Program-made: the position numbers and the translations under genes
Notes under the pieces: model-generated
The model's input: the letters and a program-made list of their open reading frames with translations, nothing else
Databases searched by the model: none
Told to the model about the DNA's origin: nothing
NCBI GenBank assembly: GCA_020848905.1
Contig: JADLHG010000087.1
Location: forward strand, 1 to 33,352
Direction: 5' to 3'
DNA: 33,352 nucleotides
Source of the DNA: Deltaproteobacteria bacterium
GTDB lineage: Bacteria; Myxococcota_A; Polyangia; GCA-2747355; JADLHG01
Shown: positions 1 to 6,774 of the stretch, in pieces
Layout of the letters: each line of letters opens with the position of its first letter
Position numbering within the stretch: the first letter of the stretch is position 1

Positions 1-1051
1 AGCGTTTCACGCGGGCGAGGATGCGATCCACGAGGGGCTGGAAGGGTTCCTTCTCGAAGCCGCTCGGCGTCGGGCAGGGCTCGAGGTGGAGCGTCTCGAT
101 GCCCGGGAGCGCGCGGGCCTTGACCCCCTCGAGGAAGGCCTTCATGCGGACCGTCGGCGTATTCTGCTTGCCGCAGTCTCGGACGGCGCGCACCGCGGGG
201 AGGTCAGGCGGGCCGGGGACTAGCACGGGCTGCCGAAAGAGGCCCACCACGGCGAGGATCACATGGCGCCCGGCGAGCAGCCGCGGGATCTCCTCCACGT
301 AGCGCGAGACGGGATGAAGGAGGCCGGCTGGTGGATCGTAGCAGCGTGCGTTGGGCGTGATCTTGTTCCACCACGTGTCGATGTCCTTGGGCCATAGAGA
401 GCCGTCGGCGGTGCTGCAATCTTCCATGTCGGCGTAGAAGAGCACGACGGTGAGCGCGTCGGCGCGGTAGAAGCTCTTGTTGCGCCCGTCGAGCGCGCGC
501 ACCGAGGTTTCGAGGAACTGCTCCACCTCGGTTTCGTAGGACGGTGCCCCGACGATGAGGAAGTGAGCGACGTCGGGAAGGTACTGGGCCGGGAGCAAGG
601 TGGTGTCGAGGTAGCGCTTCTTCAGCGGCCACCCACCGATCGCGGCGGTCAGATCGGCGGCCATCCCATTGACCTGCGGCAGCATAAGTGTGCCGTCGTT
701 GGGCGGGATCTCGGGCGGGGGCGGAAGCTCGAGTCCGGGTTGCGGCGTCAGGGACGAGGAAACGACACCGAAGCGCAGATCGCGGATCGGGCGCTGGTCG
801 CCCGGCATCAGCAGCGCTTGCAGCGTGAGCTTGGTGCGCTCTGCGAGGCTTCCGATGGCGCTCGCGGCCGTCCACGTGGGTCTGACCACGAGGATATCCA
901 CCCGGCCGGGTTGGCCGGTCGGTGCATGATATGCGTCGCTTGGGCTCGCGTCGGCAGGTAGCCGCTCCGCTGGTGACCCTGCGCAGGCGCCGAGGGCCGC
1001 GAGAATCGCACTGACCGTGAGCCAGCGATATCCTAGTTCGGACCCGGGCAT
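1..1051 (-). CDS. VWA-like lipoprotein with degenerate metal site (C-terminus cut by window edge)
   Basis: At least 350 residues, running off the left edge. The ATG at 1051 lies inside the end of the upstream lipoprotein gene (19-base overlap, stop at 1033-1035), so translational coupling is likely. A signal peptide ends in the lipobox ALGAC (Cys23), followed by a short Ser/Pro linker. From residue 51 the chain follows the plan of myxobacterial von Willebrand A lipoproteins: a first strand VDILVV, a strand with FGVVSS, and near residues 193-212 SFYRADALTVV...DMEDCS, which matches the usual 'DA-LAVVF-DE-DCS' region. The metal-binding DxSxS that should follow VDILVV reads RPTWT (57-61), so the MIDAS aspartate and both serines are gone. 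It probably sits in the envelope as a structural or binding protein. VWA kinship is inferred from motif layout alone; the ligand is unknown. Confidence 0.75.
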   Translation of the reverse strand, partial: MPGSELGYRWLTVSAILAALGACAGSPAERLPADASPSDAYHAPTGQPGRVDILVVRPTWTAASAIGSLAERTKLTLQALLMPGDQRPIRDLRFGVVSSSLTPQPGLELPPPPEIPPNDGTLMLPQVNGMAADLTAAIGGWPLKKRYLDTTLLPAQYLPDVAHFLIVGAPSYETEVEQFLETSVRALDGRNKSFYRADALTVVLFYADMEDCSTADGSLWPKDIDTWWNKITPNARCYDPPAGLLHPVSRYVEEIPRLLAGRHVILAVVGLFRQPVLVPGPPDLPAVRAVRDCGKQNTPTVRMKAFLEGVKARALPGIETLHLEPCPTPSGFEKEPFQPLVDRILARVKR

Positions 1052-2525
1052 CCGCCGCTCCGGGAGTCGAGGATGGTCAGCACCAGCAGGTTTCCCTGTT
1101 GAGTTGTAAGGAGCGTCGCGGCCATTGATGGCGCGGACCGCAGCGCTTGCGGCCAGCCGTAGGCGCTGACGTTCTGTTGATCGCGGTACTCCACGCTGTC
1201 TTGGACAAGGCGTTTCTGAGTGCCAGATCCTTCGACAAGCTGGAAGGGAGTGCGCACGTTGACGTAATAAAAGTCAGCCTGGCTTATCGGCGCATACTGC
1301 CCGAAGGATGGATTTCCATAGCTGGTGGAGCCCACTGCCCCCCAGCCATCGAGCCGCGCGTGCCGGCCGTAGTGGTGTACCCGAAAGCGGTCGGTGTTGG
1401 TGCTGAAAGGGCTGCTCGCCATCCAGACACCGGAGCAGAAGCAGCCGACGCTGTACTGTGACGAGATGCCTCCGTCTGCGGGTGACGTGCCGGCGTCGTG
1501 CTTCGGTGGTTTCTTGCCGGCGGAGGCGGAGGCCCAGACGGGAACGGCGTTCCTGGGAACCATCGCTCCAGTGCACGCATCTGAGGCGCCGCACGAATAG
1601 AGGTCTCGGATCGGGCCGAGGCTCGCGTCATAGCCCACGATCCGAGACTTCACGCGGGCCCACTGCTTTCCTTGGGACGGGCTCCCGCGCGTATCGAACT
1701 CGGTCCAGGTGACGAGCCAGTTCTTCTCGACGCCGTTCCACGCCACAGCCGTCTGGTGAGCTCGCCAGACGTTGCCTCCGGTGAAAGACTGCAGCGTGAG
1801 CACGGGGCTCAGGAACGTGATGCCATCCTGCGCCAGCACGACCGCGTGCACGTTGCGGTTGTCCGTGCTGATCCAGGCGAGGAGCTTCGTTCGCACCCAG
1901 GTGTACCCGTCGAGCGAGTACTTGGCCGCGTCTCCGGAGGGGTATTTCCCGGCCATCGACCACGCCGTGCCGAGCGCGCCGTTGGAGGCGATCGCCCGCC
2001 AGTTCACGCTCTGGTCGTTGGCCTCGTACCAGGTGAACCAGGCGCACTGGCCGTCGGGGCTCGAGACGCCCGTGCAGACGTCGTCCCGTCCCAGGTGCCG
2101 CACCCAAGGCGGGATCGAGCTGTAGTAGTTGAGCTTGACGGGGGAGCCCGTGAAGGCGGCCGAGGCTCCGTCGAAGATGCGGGCCCAGAGCTCCCCGTTC
2201 GTCGCGACGTACGCCAGAGCGAAGCGGTCGGTCTCGGCCCCGTTGCGAGGGGCGTAGACCACCTCGGCGGCCGCGGCGAAGCCGACCTCGTCCGGCCCGT
2301 TGGCGCCCTCCTTTGCCTGCGTGGCGCCCCAGTAGCCGCCGATCCCGGCGTCTGACGGGGCCACGACGACCTTGTCCTTCGGCGTGCCGGGACCGCCATC
2401 CCGCGAGCAGACCTGGGCGGCGGTATGCGCCCCCACGGGCAGCTCCTCAGGCCCTGGATCGCAGCCGGGAAGCGCGACCGCTACGGAAACCAGAACGAAC
2501 GAACGAACGAACGATATGCTGGCAT
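1033..2525 (-). CDS. Large surface lipoprotein with a phase-variable tetranucleotide repeat at its 5' end (OFF in this sequence)
   Basis: From about position 2500 down to the stop at 1033 a long frame encodes a lipoprotein of about 490 residues: hydrophobic stretch, lipobox LPGC, then an all-beta-looking, Trp/Tyr-rich domain with a few Cys and one Asp/Gly linker near the C-terminus. Repeated 'A-NG-LWARIF', 'WFTWYEAND' and 'WLVTWTEFD' segments recall a beta-propeller; no catalytic motif is visible. The only good start is the ATG at 2523-2525, with a GGGAGGGG ribosome site two bases upstream. This ATG is out of frame: five CGTT units follow it (2494-2513) and translation stops at 2481-2483 after 14 codons. 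With six or three units the same ATG would read Met-Pro-Ala-Tyr-Arg-Ser and on into the signal peptide. A TTG at 2575-2577 is in the long frame but has no ribosome site. The next gene overlaps its end. Exact function unknown. Confidence 0.7.
2494..2513 (-). repeat. (CGTT)5 tetranucleotide tandem repeat, candidate phase-variation tract
   Basis: Five perfect AACG units on the given strand (CGTT in the coding sense) lie between codon 4 of the ATG at 2525 and the hydrophobic core of the signal peptide. A gain of one unit or a loss of two restores the reading frame between start codon and lipoprotein. Position and unit size match contingency loci known from Haemophilus and Neisseria; five units is a short tract. 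Confidence 0.85.
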
Positions 2526-2553
2526 GGCCCCTCCCAAGGCAAAAACTGGTCTG

Positions 2554-2582
2554 AGAATGACCACTGCGCGCATCCAAGTCAA
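2554..2582 (-). promoter_or_regulatory. Candidate sigma70-type promoter of the phase-variable lipoprotein gene
   Basis: On the minus strand TTGACT (2582-2577) is followed after 17 bases by CATTCT (2559-2554). Five of six -35 positions and three of six -10 positions match the consensus. Transcription would start near 2547, about 20 bases before the ATG at 2525, leaving room for the GGGAGGGG ribosome site. The -10 is weak. Confidence 0.3.
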
Positions 2583-2723
2583 CGGGTGATGAGGTTGGGG
2601 GCGAGGGGGCTCCTTGGTGCTGTCGCAAACACCAGAGAACCTCTCGGTCCCCATCTCTTTCGAGCCCGGTCGGCCTGATGCACCCCGGCGCGGGTGGCCA
2701 AAGCCAGGACCCGCGCCCCAGCC

Positions 2724-3992
2724 TCAGTGGCAGCTCGCTCCCCCCGACGGGCTCGCCACGGTGATCGCACCGGGGGCGGCGCCGAGGAGGACGGTGCCGC
2801 GGAGCTTCTTCGCGGTGAGGTCGACAATCGAAAGGGTGCCGCAGTGGTCGCTCGGCACGTAGGCGAAGCGACCGTCGAGCGAGGCGGCGAGGGGACGGCG
2901 ACCGACCTTCTGGGCGTCGTCCCAGAAGACCGTGCCCACGGCCACGCGGGCGAGCTCGCGGGCCGGGGCGCGCTGCAGGAGCGAGATGTCGGGCGACTTG
3001 AGGTTCCCGGTGACGGCCAGGTCGCCGAGCACCAGGGTGCGGTCGGGGCGTTCGCCCGCGCGCAGGGTGGAGACGAGCGTGTTCGTCTCCGTGTCGAGCA
3101 GGGCCACGGTGTCGGCGTCTCGCACGCTCAGCCAGCCGTAGCGCCCGTCGGCGGAGAAGCGGAGATAGGTGCAGGCGTTCGGCAGCTCGAGCCGCGCGAT
3201 GCGCGCGGGAGCCGCGGGCCCCTGCGTGCTGAAGACCTCGACCGCGGGCTTCGCCCCGCTCGTGCAGACGTACACCGCTTGCTTCCACTTCGAGTAGGCC
3301 ATCGCGCGCGGCACCCCGCCGAGGTGCTGGGTCGCGACCGGCGACTCTCCTGAAGCCGGCCACACCGCGAGGCTGCTGTCCCCGGCGCGGGCGAGGTAGA
3401 CCCGCGGGGGCAGGTTCTCGTCGAAGGCCAGGCGCGCCTCCCCGGGGGCCGAGGGAAGCCGCCGCGCCACCGTGAGCCCCTCGAGGTCCACGACCGCGAG
3501 CCGCCCGTCCCCGTCGCTGTGTACCCAGGCATCTTTCCCGTCCGGGCTCACCTGGAGCAGCCCCGGCCGCGAGCCGACCTCGATCGTCTTCGCCACGCGC
3601 AAGCCGGCGCGGAGGATCACGGAGAGAGTGCCGTCCTCGACGTTCGTGACGAGCACGAGGTTTCCGTCGGGGCTGGCCTGCGCCTCTCCGGGGTGGTTGC
3701 CCACGGGGATGGTCTTCGTCACGGTGCAGGTGCGCGGGTCCACCACCGAGACCGTGCCCGATTCGGCGTTGCCGACGAAGACGAGCTCCTCTTCGGGGCC
3801 GGGGCCGGAGAGATAACAGGCGCCTTCGCCGCCCGCCTCCGCCCCGCGCGCGTCGCCGCGCAGTCCGTCCCGCGTGCTTCCGGCCTCGCGGACGAGCCCG
3901 GCGTCCGCGGGAGCGGGAGACGGTCCGGCGGCCGGAGCGGCGCAGGCCCCGAGGAGAAGACCGAGAGACAGGAAGGTGAGCGTGCTGGTCAT
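2724..3992 (-). CDS. YVTN-type beta-propeller lipoprotein
   Basis: 422 residues from the ATG at 3992. A signal peptide ends in LLGAC (lipobox Cys near residue 16), then an Ala/Gly linker, then repeats of the YVTN/SMP-30-like seven-bladed propeller: 'ELVFVGNAESGTVSVVDPRT', 'GNLVLVTNVEDGTLSVI', 'DADTVALLDTETNTLVSTL' and 'FAYVPSDHCGTLSIVDL'. Such propellers act as extracytoplasmic binding or scaffold proteins and sometimes accompany redox enzymes. It starts 38 bases after the RegA-like regulator gene on the same strand, so it probably belongs to the kinase-regulator operon. It is followed by a 198-base gap and then the phase-variable lipoprotein. A missing blade or a catalytic role cannot be judged from sequence alone. 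Confidence 0.85.
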   Translation of the reverse strand: MTSTLTFLSLGLLLGACAAPAAGPSPAPADAGLVREAGSTRDGLRGDARGAEAGGEGACYLSGPGPEEELVFVGNAESGTVSVVDPRTCTVTKTIPVGNHPGEAQASPDGNLVLVTNVEDGTLSVILRAGLRVAKTIEVGSRPGLLQVSPDGKDAWVHSDGDGRLAVVDLEGLTVARRLPSAPGEARLAFDENLPPRVYLARAGDSSLAVWPASGESPVATQHLGGVPRAMAYSKWKQAVYVCTSGAKPAVEVFSTQGPAAPARIARLELPNACTYLRFSADGRYGWLSVRDADTVALLDTETNTLVSTLRAGERPDRTLVLGDLAVTGNLKSPDISLLQRAPARELARVAVGTVFWDDAQKVGRRPLAASLDGRFAYVPSDHCGTLSIVDLTAKKLRGTVLLGAAPGAITVASPSGGASCH

Positions 3993-4030
3993 GGCCGACT
4001 CGCGAGAGAGGTTCGTTCGCAGGCGGGTCC

Positions 4031-4612
4031 TCACCGCCTTGGCGGGTACTTCTGGAGCTTGCGCTGCAAGGTGCGGCGGTGCAGGCCGAGCCGGCGCGCG
4101 CCCTCGGAGATGTTCCCCGCGCAGTCGGCGAGCACGCGCTGAATGTGCTCCCACTCCACGCGCTCGAGGGAAGGGACCTGGTAGCTCACGGCCGGCGGCT
4201 CGAGGGGCGGGCTTTCCCCCCGGGCGAAGGCCGCCAGCACGTCGTCGGCGTCGGCCGGCTTCTGCAGGTAGTTGATCGCGCCGAGGCGTACGGCGTCCAC
4301 CGCGGTGGCGATGCTGCCGTACCCCGTGAGGACCACGACCTTGGTGGTGGGGTCGATGGCCTTGAGCTCCTTGACCAGCTCGAGCCCCGAGCCCCCCGGC
4401 ATGCGCAGGTCCACCACCGCGAGCTCCGGCGACTCTTCCCGGGCCAGGCGTACCCCCTCGTCCAGGTCCGCCGCGGTGCGCACCTCGAGGCCGCGTCCGC
4501 GGAGCGCGCGGGCCAGCCGATCGCGAAAGAGCGGATCGTCGTCCACGACGAGCATCGTGGCGCCGAGGGTCTCGCTGCGTTCCTCTGCCTGGGCGAACAT
4601 GTCTTCTTCCAT
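4031..4612 (-). CDS. RegA/PrrA/ActR-family response regulator
   Basis: 193 residues. The receiver domain (about 19-130) has the acidic triad DDD at 24-26, phosphoacceptor Asp68 in VVDLRMPG, Thr96 in VVLTGYGS and Lys118 in LQKPA. A short Pro-rich linker leads to a Fis-type HTH ending 'GARRLGLHRRTLQRKLQK', the signature of the RegA/PrrA/ActR/RoxR group, which control respiration, carbon and nitrogen functions in response to redox state. The ATG at 4612 shares a base with the stop of the histidine kinase (TGATG), the usual coupled layout. ATG at 4600 is a possible later start. The pair is classical in Alphaproteobacteria; here it sits in a myxobacterial-looking genome and leads into lipoprotein genes. 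Confidence 0.93.
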   Translation of the reverse strand: MEEDMFAQAEERSETLGATMLVVDDDPLFRDRLARALRGRGLEVRTAADLDEGVRLAREESPELAVVDLRMPGGSGLELVKELKAIDPTTKVVVLTGYGSIATAVDAVRLGAINYLQKPADADDVLAAFARGESPPLEPPAVSYQVPSLERVEWEHIQRVLADCAGNISEGARRLGLHRRTLQRKLQKYPPRR

Positions 4613-6015
4613 CACGGCGCGTCGGCTTTGGCCATGTGGCCGTTTGTCGCGGGGAGCGCGGGGAGCGTCACGGTGGCCGTCGTGCCGGCGGTCGCGCTCG
4701 AGGCCAGCTCGAGGTGGCCGCCGAGGCGCTCTACCACCGAGCGGGCCAGAAAGAGGCCGAGGCCCATGCCGCGTCCGGGCTCCTTCGTGGTGTAGAAGGG
4801 CTCGCCGGCGCGCGAGAGGGTCTCGGGGTCCATCCCCGGGCCGCGGTCGCGGACCACGAGGCGCACCCGATCGGCGCTCGCCTCGGCCCGGAGCTCGACT
4901 GCTTCGCCCTCGGGGGAGGCGTCCTGGGCGTTCTGGAGCAGCACGCGCAGCGCCTGGGCCGTGGCGCGCACGGGAAGCTCGAGCACGCGGGTGCCGGTGT
5001 CCGCCGGCAGCACGAGCTCTACGGCGGGGCTTGCGGCGAGGCCGTCGCGCGCGGCGTCGAGGAGTGCGGCCACGGTGAGGCGCGTGGGGCCCTCTCCCGA
5101 GGCCTCTCCCGCCTCGGCGGCCATGTGGGTCAGGATCGTGCGGCAGCGCGCCACCTCGCGTCGAATCAGCGTGACGTCGGCGAGGGCGTCGCTCTCCGCC
5201 GCGGGAGCGGTCGAAAAGGAGCGCTCGAGCTCCTTGGCCACCACGGCGATGGTGGAGAGCGGGGTGGCGAGCTCGTGCGCCGCGCCGGCGGCGAGCGTGG
5301 CGAGCGAGGCCAGCTTCTCCGTGCGCAGGCCGAGCTCTCTCACCCGCGCGAGCTCCGCGTCGCGCTCCGCGAGGGCCCGCGTCACCCGCCCCACGAAGTA
5401 GACGATGAAGAGGGCGGCGGTGCCGAAGGCCACCCACATCCCTTGCAGGTGCAAGCGCATGTCGTGCGGGGGCGCGGCTTCGGTCGGGGCGTGGCCGCCG
5501 TGGTGATGGTGCGCGTGCCCGGCCGCCGCGCCGCTCCCGAGCCACTCCTCGGTGAAGAAGAGGGCGCCGAACGAGGCGAGCGAGGCGGCGACGAGCGTCC
5601 AGGTCCAGCGCGTGCGCAGCACGGCCGCGGCCAGCGCGATGTGCACGAGGTAGAGCGTGCTGAAGGGATTGAGCGGTCCCCCGGTCAGCCCCAGGATCCC
5701 GGTCAGGATCAGCACGTCGAGGAGCATGAGCGAGCCGACCATCCACTCGGAGACCTGCGCGGTGCGGCGCAGGCCCGCGGCCCAGATCAAATTGGTGAGC
5801 CCTTGCACGGCCACGAGGCCGAGGAGCGGCAGGAGGGGCAGGGTCTTGCCGAGGAGGTGATGCGCCACCGCGAAGGCGATCACCTCGCCGGCCATGGCCC
5901 CCCAGCGCAGGCGCAGGAGCCACACGAGGTCGATGCGGTGGTCGCGCCCGGTCGCGGTCGGGCTCCGGCCCTCGAGGTGCGGCGGTGCGGCAGGCGCGGT
6001 GGTTTCGGGCCTCAT
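4612..6015 (-). CDS. RegB/PrrB-family redox-sensing histidine kinase
   Basis: 467 residues from the ATG at 6015. Earlier in-frame GTG (6036) and TTG (6069) would only add a basic tail, and the candidate promoter starts transcription near 6034. Several membrane segments span about 30-210. The GGPLNPF motif at 112-118 is the ubiquinone-sensing GGxxNPF motif of RegB. The H-box GAAHELATP carries His247. Cys291 in EVARCRTIL sits where RegB has its redox-active cysteine. The ATPase domain shows NAQDAS, DRGPGMD and GRGMGLGLF. Between the last two membrane segments lies a His-rich loop (about 167-184, GHAHHHHGGHA) that I do not know from RegB and that could bind metal. Stop and regulator start overlap. 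It likely autophosphorylates according to quinone or redox state. Confidence 0.92.
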   Translation of the reverse strand: MRPETTAPAAPPHLEGRSPTATGRDHRIDLVWLLRLRWGAMAGEVIAFAVAHHLLGKTLPLLPLLGLVAVQGLTNLIWAAGLRRTAQVSEWMVGSLMLLDVLILTGILGLTGGPLNPFSTLYLVHIALAAAVLRTRWTWTLVAASLASFGALFFTEEWLGSGAAAGHAHHHHGGHAPTEAAPPHDMRLHLQGMWVAFGTAALFIVYFVGRVTRALAERDAELARVRELGLRTEKLASLATLAAGAAHELATPLSTIAVVAKELERSFSTAPAAESDALADVTLIRREVARCRTILTHMAAEAGEASGEGPTRLTVAALLDAARDGLAASPAVELVLPADTGTRVLELPVRATAQALRVLLQNAQDASPEGEAVELRAEASADRVRLVVRDRGPGMDPETLSRAGEPFYTTKEPGRGMGLGLFLARSVVERLGGHLELASSATAGTTATVTLPALPATNGHMAKADAP

Positions 6016-6040
6016 GCGGTCGGTCTCGGCGGTCACGCGG

Positions 6041-6091
6041 GGTTTACAGCGTCGGGCCGCCGTTGACAACGCCGTCGGCGCTTGTTACGCA
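6041..6091. promoter_or_regulatory. Divergent promoter region with palindrome CGTTGACAACG
   Basis: The perfect 11-base palindrome at 6061-6071 supplies a -35 box to both strands. On the minus strand TTGTCA (6069-6064), 17 bases, then TAAACC (6046-6041), starting about 19 bases before the kinase ATG. On the plus strand TTGACA (6063-6068), 17 bases, then TACGCA (6086-6091), a weak -10, about 70 bases before the methyltransferase. A factor binding the palindrome would affect both units. Confidence 0.35.
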
Positions 6092-6165
6092 CCCTCGACG
6101 GAAACGGCCGTCTCGCCCTCGCGCGAGGGCCCTGGCCATCAATCCCCAGCTCGAGGGCGCGCGGC

Positions 6166-6774
6166 ATGATCGTGGACCGGGGAATCGTCGCCGGCAACGT
6201 CACGGACAAGTACCACAGCCGGAACCCCATCGCGCGGTGGCTCATGGATGGGTTCCTCCACTGCGTGGGGAGCCTGTACGACCGCCTGGAGGCCCACACC
6301 GTGCTCGAGGTGGGGTGCGGCGAGGGGGAGCTCTGCGCGCACCTCTCGCGGCGCCGACCGGCCGAGTTCTTCGGCGTGGACTACTCGCCCGCGATCCTCG
6401 AGGAGGCCCGGCGGCGTCACCCCTGGCTCCGGCTCTCGGCCCAGTCGGGGAGCGAGCTCGCCTTCCCCGACAAGAGCTTCGATCTCGTGGTGGCGTGCGA
6501 GGTGCTCGAGCACCTGCCCGACCCGCGTCTCGCGCTGGCGGAGATCGCGCGGGTGAGCCGCCGCTTCGCGCTGCTCAGCGTGCCGCGCGAGCCGCTCTGG
6601 CGCGCCCTGAACGTGGCCCGCGGCGCCTACGTGCGTGACCTCGGGAACACCCCCGGGCACCTGCAGCACTGGAGCCAGGCCGCCTTCGTCCGCTTCGTCT
6701 CCTCGCGCATGACCGTGCGAGAGGTGCGTGCCCCGCTCCCCTGGACCGCGCTCGTGGCCGAGGTGCCCGCGTGA
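6166..6774 (+). CDS. Class I SAM-dependent methyltransferase
   Basis: 202 residues from the ATG at 6166; the frame is open upstream to an ATG at 6082, but that extension is low-complexity. Motif I is VLEVGCGEGELCAHL, followed by the acidic strand end GVDYSP, then 'LAFPDKSFDLVVACEVLEHLPDP' (motifs II/III), the normal order of the Methyltransf_11 family. The chain ends soon after the core, so there is no separate substrate domain and the substrate cannot be named. The stop overlaps the GTG of the next gene by four bases (GTGA), which ties it to a membrane glycosyltransferase-like protein and suggests action on a lipid-linked or surface glycan. Confidence 0.85.
   Translation: MIVDRGIVAGNVTDKYHSRNPIARWLMDGFLHCVGSLYDRLEAHTVLEVGCGEGELCAHLSRRRPAEFFGVDYSPAILEEARRRHPWLRLSAQSGSELAFPDKSFDLVVACEVLEHLPDPRLALAEIARVSRRFALLSVPREPLWRALNVARGAYVRDLGNTPGHLQHWSQAAFVRFVSSRMTVREVRAPLPWTALVAEVPA

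Noticed and set aside
1033-3363. Reading the second lipoprotein as a 776-residue protein starting at 3363
   Set aside because: The upstream 280 codons overlap the YVTN lipoprotein gene in another frame and are Arg/Pro-rich nonsense; the signal peptide near 2490 marks the real N-terminus.
4636-6066. Open frame on the plus strand opposite the histidine kinase
   Set aside because: Low-complexity Gly/Arg/His product with no family features; the kinase on the other strand is unmistakable.
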